Source of the DNA: Chloracidobacterium sp. N
Lineage (GTDB): Bacteria > Acidobacteriota > Blastocatellia > Chloracidobacteriales > Chloracidobacteriaceae
Reading direction: 5' to 3'
DNA: 64,000 nucleotides
NCBI RefSeq assembly: GCF_018304765.1
Contig: NZ_CP072642.1
Span: 913,501 to 977,500, forward strand
The notes under the pieces are model-generated. The model did not search any database. It saw only the letters and a program-made list of their open reading frames with translations, and was not told where the DNA came from. The position numbers were made by a program, and so were the translations under genes. This document shows, piece by piece, positions 52,747 to 61,350 of the stretch (its first letter is position 1; the number at the start of each line of letters is the position of its first letter).

Positions 52747-53430
52747 TTAATCCGCCAGCAGGGTAAGGTCATGCAGTTCGATGGCGCGAACCGTCGTGAT
52801 GCCTTCCTGGTTGGTTTCGATGATACGGATGAAAGTGGGCAGGTGGATGCCGCCAACGGGCGCGTAGTGTTCCGTGTACTGGGCCACGCCCGAAAGCCGG
52901 CCGGTTTCGGGATCGAAGTAGGTCACAACGTAGTGCCTGGGCAGGTTACGCCCGTCTTCAGTGATGACCACGTCAAGCGTGGTGATGGTGAAGCGCGAGC
53001 CGTGCATCTGCCGGCAAACTTCGGTGATGACGCCATCCTGAATCCGGTAGCTGGAGCCGAGCGGGTCGCCCTCGAACACGATTTTGACCCCCAGGGCATT
53101 GTCCTCGCCTTCGGCAATGAACACGGGATAGTTGGTCGGCACGGGCATCCCGCCGCTGCGCTCCAGCCGGTGCGCCAGGTTCATCGCCAACACCCCGCGC
53201 AGCCACTCCAGGCTCTCCTGGCTCGCGCCGGGAAGGTCAAGGGTGATGTCGCGGATGGTTTTCAGCGTGACGTGGCCGGTGAAGGTGTGGCTGCCTTCGC
53301 GGAAGGTCACGGCCGCCATAAAACCGTGAAACTGGTCGTCCGGGAAGGTGGCCCGGCGGGCACGCGCGTCTTGCAGCAGCGTTTCGGCCATTGTGGAAGG
53401 GGCGTCGGGTACGGTGACAGAAACAGCCAT
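52747..53430 (-). CDS. DUF3386 family protein
   Basis: A 227-residue soluble protein. FHGFMAAVTFREGSHTFTG, the central GDPLGSSYRIQDGVITEV and the C-terminal HLPTFIRIIETNQEG follow the pattern of DUF3386, which I know chiefly from cyanobacteria. The function is unknown. The gene is first in the minus-strand run ending with cobT. Its occurrence in an organism with other acidobacterial traits is one reason to suspect a phototroph (inference from memory of the family). Confidence 0.75.
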   Translation of the reverse strand: MAVSVTVPDAPSTMAETLLQDARARRATFPDDQFHGFMAAVTFREGSHTFTGHVTLKTIRDITLDLPGASQESLEWLRGVLAMNLAHRLERSGGMPVPTNYPVFIAEGEDNALGVKIVFEGDPLGSSYRIQDGVITEVCRQMHGSRFTITTLDVVITEDGRNLPRHYVVTYFDPETGRLSGVAQYTEHYAPVGGIHLPTFIRIIETNQEGITTVRAIELHDLTLLAD

Positions 53431-53559
53431 GGTACGTTATCTTGAAACGGGTTCAGGTTTTTGAGCCGGCGAAGGGAGATGCGTCCAACAGCATACCCAG
53501 CACGGCCGTGGTCGTGCAATCCCGCGTGCGGTCAGGATGATGGATGCACGGTGTGTATT

Positions 53560-53589
53560 TTGACAAACCTTCGGCGGATTGGCTACGGT
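53560..53589 (+). promoter_or_regulatory. putative promoter of the amidotransferase gene
   Basis: A perfect TTGACA (53560-53565) is followed after 18 bases by TACGGT (53584-53589). It lies 77 bases before ATG 53666, in the 235-base divergent gap with DUF3386. Confidence 0.45.
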
Positions 53590-53665
53590 AAGCGAATACG
53601 GTTTGATGTTGGTTGTCCATGGTTCCCCAACGGCGTCCCCGTGACGAGGAAAGGACTGTGTTTCT

Positions 53666-54733
53666 ATGGCGCGACAGTGGAAAAACTACTGTGAGTTCGA
53701 GCCTATCGTGCAACGCATCGAGCACATGCGGGTGCTGGTGCTGGATAATCTCATCGCCTGCATGTCTGACCTCAACGAGAAAGCGAAGGACGAACCCAAC
53801 TTCGATGCCGAGGCGTGGGTTGCCGAAGAACGCAAGATCGCTGGATTCGCCATCGGAAACATCACCCAGAACATCAACAACCTGGTTGTCAAGCCACACT
53901 GGCTGGTGGTCCGCCTCAATGAGCTGACGGATGCCCGGGTCGCCGATTTTGACCCCGATGCCATCATCATCAGCGGCACGCTGCGCGACTTTGATCTCTA
54001 CAATCCGAAACTCATGGCCAACCTGGAGTCCTTTCTGCAGCGCACGACGGTTCCCGTGCTGGGCATCTGTGGCGGACATCAGATTATGGGGCAGGCGTTT
54101 GGCGTCCGGGTGGTGACGTTGGACGGTTTGAACCCGTGGGAAAAACGTACCGAGCGCATGCGGGAGTACCAGTATTACCTCATCCACGTCCTGCGCCCAC
54201 AGGACCCGCTGTTTGCTGGCATCCTGACCGAACGTGGGCGGCGGCTGCCGAAAAATACGCTTCGGGTGTGGCAAAACCACGGGCTGATGCTGGAGCGCGT
54301 GCCACCCGGATTTTCGTTGCTGGCCAAAAGCGAGTTGACCCGCAACCAGATCATGGTCAAACGCGGCGACGGGCAGTTGCTCTATGGCGTGCAGTTTCAC
54401 CTCGAAAAATCCTTCGAGGACTGGCGCAAGCTGCCCAGCCCGTGGGAACACCGGAACGAAAGCCGGGACGGACGGCGGATGTTTGAGAACTTTCTCATCG
54501 AGGCGCTCAAACACCGTGGTAAGGCGGATTTGGTACACGAGAAAGCCATTCTGCCGGCGCCGGTTGTCCAAACCCAGCCGGCCCAGCCGGCCTATGCGGT
54601 TGCGGCGAGTGGGCAACGGCTCAACGGGCATGGCAGTTCCGGGAAAGCGCTTCCGCCAGCGCGTCCGGCGGCGGAAGTCCCTACGCCGGAAGCAGAAGGC
54701 GAATACATTGCCGACCGCCTGACCGGCCTCTGA
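53666..54733 (+). CDS. stand-alone class I glutamine amidotransferase
   Basis: A 355-residue protein. The GATase1 triad is complete: Cys135 in GICGGHQIMG, His245 and Glu247 in GVQFHLEKS. An N-terminal extension (residues 1-90) with a Gln/Asn-rich helical part and a disordered Pro/Ala tail after residue 295 are unusual. It should release ammonia from glutamine or cleave a gamma-glutamyl bond, but no synthetase domain or subunit is nearby. ATG 53666 is preceded by GGAAAGG. It is a neighbour of the B12 locus without visible B12 link. Confidence 0.82.
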   Translation: MARQWKNYCEFEPIVQRIEHMRVLVLDNLIACMSDLNEKAKDEPNFDAEAWVAEERKIAGFAIGNITQNINNLVVKPHWLVVRLNELTDARVADFDPDAIIISGTLRDFDLYNPKLMANLESFLQRTTVPVLGICGGHQIMGQAFGVRVVTLDGLNPWEKRTERMREYQYYLIHVLRPQDPLFAGILTERGRRLPKNTLRVWQNHGLMLERVPPGFSLLAKSELTRNQIMVKRGDGQLLYGVQFHLEKSFEDWRKLPSPWEHRNESRDGRRMFENFLIEALKHRGKADLVHEKAILPAPVVQTQPAQPAYAVAASGQRLNGHGSSGKALPPARPAAEVPTPEAEGEYIADRLTGL

Positions 54734-54863
54734 TTCCGGCCATTTTCCTGACCCGGTTCCTGATTCCGGGCCATCGCTGCCCAAGGCATTTCCACGCCGG
54801 GGCCGAAAGCGGTATCTGCGCCGTTCCTTCCCGTGTGCGTACCGGCCACACGTTCAAGCTGGC

Positions 54864-54901
54864 TCTTGCGTCCGTCTGTTTCTCTTGCGTCCGTCTGTTT
54901 C
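54864..54901. repeat. perfect tandem 19-bp duplication upstream of the riboswitch
   Basis: TCTTGCGTCCGTCTGTTTC occurs at 54864-54882 and again at 54883-54901 with no mismatch. The second copy supplies the likely -35 element of the B12 operon promoter. Confidence 0.85.
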
Positions 54902-54911
54902 AGGATATAGC
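54884..54911 (+). promoter_or_regulatory. putative promoter of the B12 operon
   Basis: CTTGCG (54884-54889) and TATAGC (54906-54911) are 16 bases apart, the same arrangement as in front of the pilT-like gene. Transcription would start near 54918, just before the riboswitch. Confidence 0.5.
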
Positions 54912-54936
54912 TTGTCTGCAGAGTAAGGTTCTTTTG

Positions 54937-55115
54937 GTTTTGGGTGCCCGTTGCTTCAAGCAAGCGAACGGGAGAATAGGGAAGCGGGTGCAAATCCCGC
55001 ACGGTCCCGCCACTGTGACGCCAACATCAGGTTTCGCGCCATTTCCTCAGTGAGCCACTGCGCACCAGCGTGGGAAGGCGCGGCGCGAAACGGCGAAGTC
55101 AGGAGACCTGCCCAG
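54937..55115 (+). promoter_or_regulatory. cobalamin riboswitch
   Basis: The aptamer core is clear: GAATAGGGAAGCGGGTGCAA begins near 54974, GCCACTGTGA lies at 55009-55018 and the B12 box AGTCAGGAGACCTGCC at 55097-55112. It binds adenosyl- or another cobalamin and represses the downstream B12 genes. The expression platform is probably within 55116-55299, where GCCCTTTTTGGGC near 55188 can form a short hairpin; whether control is of translation or transcription is unclear. Confidence 0.93.
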
Positions 55116-55299
55116 AGCCACGCGCACGGAAAGCTTCTCGCGGAAGGAGCTGCGCGGCCAACAGTCTGCCGACCCGTGCCCTTTTTGGGCGCAGGTTCCT
55201 CGCCTGTTTGCTTTCCAGTGCGTGCGACTGAAGTTGCCGGGGCTTTTGACGCCCTGACTGGCTTGGCCCGTCTTGTCAACGTGGGCCACGGAAGCGTTG

Positions 55300-56253
55300 A
55301 TGTCGCCGCTGTTCCTGATTGCCGCCTACACCCTTGACCGCCTCATTGGCGATCCGCCGTGGCTGCCCCATCCCGTACGCTGGATGGGACGCTTCATTAC
55401 CATCGGCGAGCAGGGACTGCGCCCGTTGACCGCAGGGCCGGCCAGCCTGTTTCTGGCCGGAACCGGCTTGTCACTGGCGCTGGTGGGTCTCAGTTATGGC
55501 GGCAGTTGGCTGGCTTTGCGCAGCCTGTGTGCCTGGTCGCCGACCTTTGGCGCCATGGTCATGGTCTATCTGGCCGCCACGACGCTGGCGATCAAAGACC
55601 TGCTGGACGAAACCGCCACGGTCGTTGACTGTCTGCTTTGCCATGACCTGCCGGGCGCGCGGGCGCGGGTGGCGCGGATTGTCGGACGCGATACTGTCGA
55701 ACTCAGTGAAAGCGAAGTCTGCCGGGCAACGGTGGAAACGCTGGCCGAAAGCGCCTCGGACGGCATCATCGCGCCCTTGTTCTATCTGGCTGTGGGCGGC
55801 GTTCCGGCGGCGCTGGCCTACAAGGCCATCAACACCCTCGATTCCTGCATCGGTCACAAAGACGAACACTACTTCTGGTTTGGCAAGTTCGCGGCACGGC
55901 TGGATGACCTTGCCAACTGGCTTCCGGCACGGCTGACGGCACTGCTGCTGGTGGTCGCCGCTGCACTTGGCGGCGCGGACTGGCGCGGCGCGCTGTCCAC
56001 GTGGTGGCGGGATGCGCACCGCCACGCCAGCCCGAATGCCGGGCATCCCGAAGCCACCATGGCCGGCGCGCTTGGCGTCCGCCTGGGCGGCCGCAACACC
56101 TACGCCGGCGTTCCCCACGTCACACCTTTTCTCGGTCAGGCTCTCCGTCCGCTGGACATAGTCGCTGTTGAAACGGCGCGGCGGCTCGTGGCCCGGGTCT
56201 CCTGGCTCGGCTTCGCAGCGGCGCTCATCTTCTGCCTGGGAGGGCCCCGATGA
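55300..56253 (+). CDS. cbiB: adenosylcobinamide-phosphate synthase CbiB
   Basis: A 317-residue inner-membrane enzyme that attaches aminopropanol (phosphate) to adenosylcobyric acid. AYTLDRLIGDPPWLPHPVRWMG is the family start, and NTLDSCIGHKDEHYFWFGKFAARLDD and SPNAGHPEATMAGALGVRLGG are core signatures, with 4-5 hydrophobic helices. I prefer ATG 55300; a TTG at 55273 lies in frame. It is the first gene after the riboswitch and overlaps cobD by 4 bases. Confidence 0.95.
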   Translation: MSPLFLIAAYTLDRLIGDPPWLPHPVRWMGRFITIGEQGLRPLTAGPASLFLAGTGLSLALVGLSYGGSWLALRSLCAWSPTFGAMVMVYLAATTLAIKDLLDETATVVDCLLCHDLPGARARVARIVGRDTVELSESEVCRATVETLAESASDGIIAPLFYLAVGGVPAALAYKAINTLDSCIGHKDEHYFWFGKFAARLDDLANWLPARLTALLLVVAAALGGADWRGALSTWWRDAHRHASPNAGHPEATMAGALGVRLGGRNTYAGVPHVTPFLGQALRPLDIVAVETARRLVARVSWLGFAAALIFCLGGPR

Positions 56254-57359
56254 ATCCTTCTCCGTGGTTACTCGCACATGGTGGACGTGTTTTCGAGGCG
56301 GCGCAGCGGTTGGGCATTGCGCCGGCGGACGTGCTGGACTTCAGCGCCAGTCTCAATCCCTGGGGGCCGCCAGCTTCCGTCAGGTCGGCGGTGGCGCAGG
56401 CAGACTGGACACATTACCCCGACGACACGGCGCTGCGCGCCAGTTTTGCACAGCGCTATCGGCTCGATCCGGCAGCCGTGGTGGTCGGCAACGGCGTATC
56501 GGGACTGCTTTTTGATGCCTTGCGCATCTGGCGTCCCCGGCGCGTCCTGCTGCTGGAACCTTCCTTTACCGAGTACCGCCGGGCGCTCGTGGCCGTCAAC
56601 GCCTGTCTCGTCACCTGGCCGCTGCGTGCTGAAGACGGTTTTCAGCCCAACTTCGGGCAGCTTGGGCCGTTCATCCGCGAAACGCGCGTGGATACGGTCC
56701 TGCTCAACACACCGCACAACCCAACCGGCGTCGCCTATCCGCCGGAGCACCTGCTGGAGTTCGTCCGTACCGTGGCCCAGCACAGCGTACGGGTCGTGCT
56801 GGACGAATCCTTTGTGGATTACCAGCCCGAAAACTCCCTGATTCAGAAAGCCGCCAACCTGCCCAATGTCGTCGTCCTGCGTTCGATGACAAAGTTCTAC
56901 ACGATGCCGGGGTTGCGCGTCGGGGTCGCCGTTGCCTACCCGCCGCTGGCACAGGAGTTGCGCCGTCAGACGGCCGCCTGGCCCGTCGGCGTACCGGCGC
57001 TCGAAGCCGCCCGGGCCGCCCTGGCCGATGAGGATTTTGCTTCCCGGACGCGCCTGCGTACCGAGTGCGCCCGGCGCACCTTTGCCCACGCCCTCGATGA
57101 ACTCGGCTGCACGGTGTTTCCCAGTGCGGCCAACTTTTTGCTTCTCCGCCTGCCACGCGGCACAGGGACGGATTTGGCCCGCTGGCTGGAACCACACCAC
57201 GTCCTCATCCGCCGCTGCACGGATTTTGTCGGTCTGGACGACCGCTATGTGCGGGTTGCCGTCCGCGACGATGCCGCCAACGCGCATCTGGTTGCCTTGC
57301 TGGTGCGCTGGCTTGGAGAACAGCAGCGGGTGGGCTTGACTGATTCGGAAAATTCTTAG
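56250..57359 (+). CDS. cobD: threonine-phosphate decarboxylase CobD
   Basis: A 369-residue PLP enzyme of the histidinol-phosphate aminotransferase fold. LDFSASLNPWGPP at the start is the CobD hallmark, and the PLP lysine is Lys215 in SMTKFYTMPGLRVG. It decarboxylates L-threonine phosphate to aminopropanol phosphate, the substrate of CbiB, which the preceding overlapping gene encodes. A histidinol-phosphate aminotransferase role is possible by fold but unlikely in this context. Confidence 0.92.
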   Translation: MNPSPWLLAHGGRVFEAAQRLGIAPADVLDFSASLNPWGPPASVRSAVAQADWTHYPDDTALRASFAQRYRLDPAAVVVGNGVSGLLFDALRIWRPRRVLLLEPSFTEYRRALVAVNACLVTWPLRAEDGFQPNFGQLGPFIRETRVDTVLLNTPHNPTGVAYPPEHLLEFVRTVAQHSVRVVLDESFVDYQPENSLIQKAANLPNVVVLRSMTKFYTMPGLRVGVAVAYPPLAQELRRQTAAWPVGVPALEAARAALADEDFASRTRLRTECARRTFAHALDELGCTVFPSAANFLLLRLPRGTGTDLARWLEPHHVLIRRCTDFVGLDDRYVRVAVRDDAANAHLVALLVRWLGEQQRVGLTDSENS

Positions 57360-57390
57360 TTAGTATCAAAGCGAAAGGAAAGCATCCGTC

Positions 57391-59847
57391 ATGAACTCCA
57401 TACTCCGTTGCCTAGCTGTCAGTGCGATGTGGTGGCTGCTGCTTGTCGGCAGCGCCGCGGCCCAGTCCAATGCCATTCGGGGACGCATCCTGGATGAACA
57501 GGGAAGCCCCGTTCCCAATGCCAGAGTGGCCCTGCAGGGGCGTGATGTCAGTGTGCGGCTCACGACGGTCAGCAGCGCCAACGGCGAATATGCCTTTGAA
57601 AACGTAGCCGGACGCGAGTACCTCATCGAGGCCGAAGCCCCCGGCTTTGCCCGCACAACGCGCCGCGTCACACCCGGCGAAGCCGCCGATATTACCCTCA
57701 AGGTGGAGGGGATTGCCGATGTCGTGGTGGTCACAGCCGCCGGCGCACCCCAGACCGTGGATGAGGTCTCCAAGGCCATCACCGTCATTGACCGCCAGGA
57801 AATCCTTGACCGCAATGAGTTTGCCCTCTACGAAGTGCTGCGCACCGCGCCGGGTATCCAGATTCTCAACAACGGCGGTCCGGGCGCCTTTACCCAGCTT
57901 CGGACGCGGGGGCTGCGCCCGGATGCCACAGCCATCCTCTACGACGGGTTGCGCTTCCGCGATGCCTCAACCACGCAGGGTGATGCCACATCGTTTATGT
58001 CCAACCTCAACTTTGTGGATTTCGGACGGGTGGAGTTTCTGCGCGGGTCGGGTTCGTCGCTCTACGGAACGAATGCCGTGGGCGGCGTCGTCAATATCGT
58101 CTCCAATCCCGGCGGCGGCCCGACAACCGGCTCACTGCAACTCGAAGGTGGCGGACTGGGACTGTTTCGCGGACGGTTTCAGCTCCAAGGCGGGCTGGCC
58201 GGCGACCGTTTCACCTACAGCTTTGCCACAACGCACCTCAACGTCACACGCGGCGTCAACGGCTGGACGCCCACGCGCAGCACGGGGGTTCAGGGAACGC
58301 TGCGCTATGACTTCACGCCCAACATTTCGTTGACCGGGCGCGTCAATGCCTCAGACGACTTTGTGGCGCTGCAAATCAGTCCGACGACGGCAGGCATTCC
58401 GGCGGCCAACTTTCCCACGGTCGGCGTCATTCCGGCGCGGTTTCTGCCGGCCGACCAGGTGCGGCGGCTGATTGCCGGTGTGCCGTCCTCCCAAATCATC
58501 TGGGGAGATACGACCATCATTCCCAACCGGCAGGACCCGGACAACCGCCGGTCGTCTGACTTTGCCATGGGAGCGGTCATCTTCAACCACACCATCAACC
58601 CGACGGTAGGCTACCGGGTGGCGTGGCAGCGGGTGCATACGGCGCGCGTCTTTCAGAACGGCCCCGGCGGCTTTGGCTTCCAGCCGGTTACTTCCAACTT
58701 CCTCAACTATGTCGGCGACATTGACACCGTGGATGCACGGGTCAACTGGCAGCCGGCGCGCTGGTTCACCTTTACGGCCGGCTACGAGTTTGAACACGAA
58801 GCCTACTTTGACCGGCAGGACAACCGCCTGCCCGATCCCCAGCGGCGGGTGAACGTACAGACCAACATCAGCCAGAACGCCCATGCCGGCTACTTTCAGG
58901 CGCAGTTCCGGTTGCTCGAAGACCGGCTTCAGCTTTCCCTGTCGGGACGGACGCAGGGCTTCCGGTTGAACCGTCCCACGTTTGTGGCGACCGGGACGAC
59001 CAGTGCCTACGCCAACGTGCAGCTCAAGGCGCCGCCAACGGCCTACACCGGAGACATTTCGGCTTCGTATTTCGTCCCGACAACCAGGACCAAGCTGCGC
59101 GCCCACGTGGGCAATGCCTATCGCGCGCCGGCGCTCTATGAACGCTTCGGGGGCGGCTTTTTCAACAATCCCCGCACCGGTCTGGTCAACTTCACGCCCT
59201 ATGGCGATCCGTTCCTCGCCCCGGACCGGTACAACTCGTTTGACGCCGGAGTGGACCAGTATTTTTTCCGCGACCGGCTGCAAATCGGTATCACCGGCTT
59301 TTACACCCGCGTCGTGCAGATTACGGCCTTTGATTCAAGCGGCGTGCTGAATCCGGCCACCGATCCTTACGGGCGCTCTTCGGGATACATCAACGGTTCG
59401 GGCGGTATTTCACGCGGCGTTGAGGTCAGCTTCAATGCACGTCCCACGACGACGCTGACGCTGAATGGTTCCTACACCCACACCAGCGCCGGCACGGACC
59501 GCGACGTATCGGTACGCGGCTTTTTCCGCATCTTTGGCGTTGCCGAACACACCTTCACCTTTGTGGCCAATCAGGCACTCGGCAAGCGCGTCAATATCAA
59601 CTTTGACCTGGCGGCCTACAGCCGCACCTATGCGTCGCTGTTTGCCGTCAACCGGTCACGGGCATTTGAAGTGCCGGGCTATGTCAAGGCCGATGTGATG
59701 GGCAGCTACACCCTTCCGGTCGGCAATGACCGGACGCTGCGCTTCTATGGCCAGGTTGAAAACATGTTCAACCGGCGTTACTTCACTGGAAACGGCTGGC
59801 TGGCGCCGGGTGTCGTTGGCCGCGGTGGTGTGGCCTTCCAGTTCTAG
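57391..59847 (+). CDS. TonB-dependent receptor, probably for cobalamin
   Basis: An 818-residue outer-membrane transporter. A signal peptide ends near residue 25 (GSAAAQ). A carboxypeptidase-regulatory-like domain (about 27-105) is typical of Acidobacteria and Bacteroidota. A TonB box-like ADVVVVTAAG is followed by the plug (ITVIDRQEILDRNEFALYEVL, LRTRGLRPDATAILYDGLR) and a 22-strand barrel ending in the C-terminal Phe. AAAGGAAAG precedes the ATG. Its place between cobD and BtuFCD-like genes suggests BtuB function; the ligand is inferred. Confidence 0.92.
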   Translation: MNSILRCLAVSAMWWLLLVGSAAAQSNAIRGRILDEQGSPVPNARVALQGRDVSVRLTTVSSANGEYAFENVAGREYLIEAEAPGFARTTRRVTPGEAADITLKVEGIADVVVVTAAGAPQTVDEVSKAITVIDRQEILDRNEFALYEVLRTAPGIQILNNGGPGAFTQLRTRGLRPDATAILYDGLRFRDASTTQGDATSFMSNLNFVDFGRVEFLRGSGSSLYGTNAVGGVVNIVSNPGGGPTTGSLQLEGGGLGLFRGRFQLQGGLAGDRFTYSFATTHLNVTRGVNGWTPTRSTGVQGTLRYDFTPNISLTGRVNASDDFVALQISPTTAGIPAANFPTVGVIPARFLPADQVRRLIAGVPSSQIIWGDTTIIPNRQDPDNRRSSDFAMGAVIFNHTINPTVGYRVAWQRVHTARVFQNGPGGFGFQPVTSNFLNYVGDIDTVDARVNWQPARWFTFTAGYEFEHEAYFDRQDNRLPDPQRRVNVQTNISQNAHAGYFQAQFRLLEDRLQLSLSGRTQGFRLNRPTFVATGTTSAYANVQLKAPPTAYTGDISASYFVPTTRTKLRAHVGNAYRAPALYERFGGGFFNNPRTGLVNFTPYGDPFLAPDRYNSFDAGVDQYFFRDRLQIGITGFYTRVVQITAFDSSGVLNPATDPYGRSSGYINGSGGISRGVEVSFNARPTTTLTLNGSYTHTSAGTDRDVSVRGFFRIFGVAEHTFTFVANQALGKRVNINFDLAAYSRTYASLFAVNRSRAFEVPGYVKADVMGSYTLPVGNDRTLRFYGQVENMFNRRYFTGNGWLAPGVVGRGGVAFQF

Positions 59848-59859
59848 GTGGCAGCCGAA

Positions 59860-60378
59860 ATGGAAGCCGGGCCGCCAGACCGTTTTCTCGATGTGGTGCG
59901 CGCCGATGGCGTCGTCAGGGAACTGCGCGTCATCGAGGGGCAGCTTTTCGTCTGCCAGGGCTGCTGCTGCGGACAGACGGAGCGGGGGATTCCAGCCGTA
60001 CCGCTCGACGCCTACAAGCGTGAGTGGAAAGGGCGTGGGCTGCGGTTGCGCGTGCACCTGACAGTCACCGGCTGCTTGGGCCCGTGCCCACTGGCCAACG
60101 TCATCCTCATTCTCTTTGGCGGGGAAACGGTCTGGCTGCACTCCGTCAACGATGAAGCGACCGTGATGGCGGTGTTTGACTACCTTGAAGCCATGCTGGC
60201 CGCCGGGCGGTATCTCCCGCCGCCCGGCGCGCTGGCGGCGCGGCATTTCAACCGCCACATCTTTGATTCCGCTTCACCCGGCGTCTGGCGCAGTGAGAAG
60301 CGGAGTGACCTGACGCAACCGCCTTCAGCAGACCCGGCGGCAGGACAGGTGACAGCTGTCGGAAAGGTGTCCGGGTAA
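59860..60378 (+). CDS. [2Fe-2S] thioredoxin-like ferredoxin domain protein
   Basis: A 172-residue protein. FVCQGCCCGQTE (about residues 28-40) and VTGCLGPCPLANVIL (about 66-80) supply the cysteines of a thioredoxin-like [2Fe-2S] ferredoxin. The family occurs beside B12 genes in several phyla, where it may serve cobalt reduction or chelation (inference). ATG 59860 is favoured: AGGTGG lies 8 bases upstream, and the in-frame GTG 59848 has none. The tail past residue 130 is unconserved. The transporter gene follows 6 bases later. Confidence 0.8.
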   Translation: MEAGPPDRFLDVVRADGVVRELRVIEGQLFVCQGCCCGQTERGIPAVPLDAYKREWKGRGLRLRVHLTVTGCLGPCPLANVILILFGGETVWLHSVNDEATVMAVFDYLEAMLAAGRYLPPPGALAARHFNRHIFDSASPGVWRSEKRSDLTQPPSADPAAGQVTAVGKVSG

Positions 60379-60384
60379 GCCTTC

Positions 60385-61350
60385 ATGACACGACTTCTGG
60401 CCAATCTGGGACTGGTGGTATTGGCGCTGGGGCTGTCGGCGCTGGCCGGGAAGTACGGCTTTGCCTGGCAAAAAGCTGCGCTTTCGATGCCGCACCACAG
60501 CGACAACACCGCAGCGCAGCGCCCATCACGCATCATTTCAACCGAATACAATGTCAATGAAATCGTCATGGACATGGTTGCGCCGGAGCGGATTCTGGCG
60601 CTCAGCCAGGATGCCGACAATCCGGGCCTATGCAACATCTTGGAACGCACCGCGCAGATTCCGGGACGGGTGGCGTCCAATCCGATCCGGGTCGAGCAAA
60701 TTCTGGCGCTCGAACCGGATGTGGTCTTCGTTGGGGCTGCGTGCCCGGCAGAAACCGTGTCGTTGCTTGAGCTGGGCGGTGTGCGTGTCGTACGCATCAA
60801 CCGTGGTTATACGATTAGCGAAATTCAGGAAAACATCCGGCTTATTGGCAACGCCGTTGGCGAACCGGCGCGGGCGGAAGACCTGATTGCCGGGATGAAT
60901 CGTGAACTGGCGACTATCCGCCGCATTGTGGCTGATGCGCCAGCGCCACGGGCGCTCTACATCGGGAGCGGTTATGGGTACACCGCCGGGATTGACACCT
61001 ACACCGATGAGTTACTTCATGCGGCCGGCGCGCGCAATGCCGCACGGGAAGCCGGCATCAAGGCGTGGGGCAAAATCGCCCTCGAAACGGTCATTGAGAT
61101 GGACCCGGATGTGATTTTTGTACCCGACACCGGCGGTCGCGCGCACGGTGCCGTCGGTATGCGGCTGGTCATTCCGCCAAAACCACTCGAACAGGACCCG
61201 GTGTGGCAGGACGTGCGGGCCGTCAAATCCGGCCGGGTGGTGACGTTGCCCTCAAGCCTGCTGCTCTGTAACTCGCACTACAACACGCGGGCGGCGTGGG
61301 CTATGGCACGGGCGCTGCATCCTGACCGGTTTCAGCAGAATTCGCCATGA
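60385..61350 (+). CDS. periplasmic corrinoid/siderophore-binding protein (BtuF-like)
   Basis: A 321-residue solute-binding protein of the two-lobe class III type. An N-terminal hydrophobic segment (LGLVVLALGLSALAG) serves as signal or anchor; no lipobox Cys is seen. PSRIISTEYNVNEIVMDM, the LEPDVVFVGA strand and ETVIEMDPDVIFVP are typical. It delivers ligand to the BtuCD-like transporter encoded next. Given the riboswitch and neighbours, cobalamin is the likely ligand. Confidence 0.88.
   Translation: MTRLLANLGLVVLALGLSALAGKYGFAWQKAALSMPHHSDNTAAQRPSRIISTEYNVNEIVMDMVAPERILALSQDADNPGLCNILERTAQIPGRVASNPIRVEQILALEPDVVFVGAACPAETVSLLELGGVRVVRINRGYTISEIQENIRLIGNAVGEPARAEDLIAGMNRELATIRRIVADAPAPRALYIGSGYGYTAGIDTYTDELLHAAGARNAAREAGIKAWGKIALETVIEMDPDVIFVPDTGGRAHGAVGMRLVIPPKPLEQDPVWQDVRAVKSGRVVTLPSSLLLCNSHYNTRAAWAMARALHPDRFQQNSP

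Noticed and set aside
54734-54785. A terminator for the amidotransferase gene from CCCGG/CCGGG and repeated CTGATTCCGG
   Set aside because: The 5-bp stem is not followed by a T tract, so I cannot support it as a terminator.
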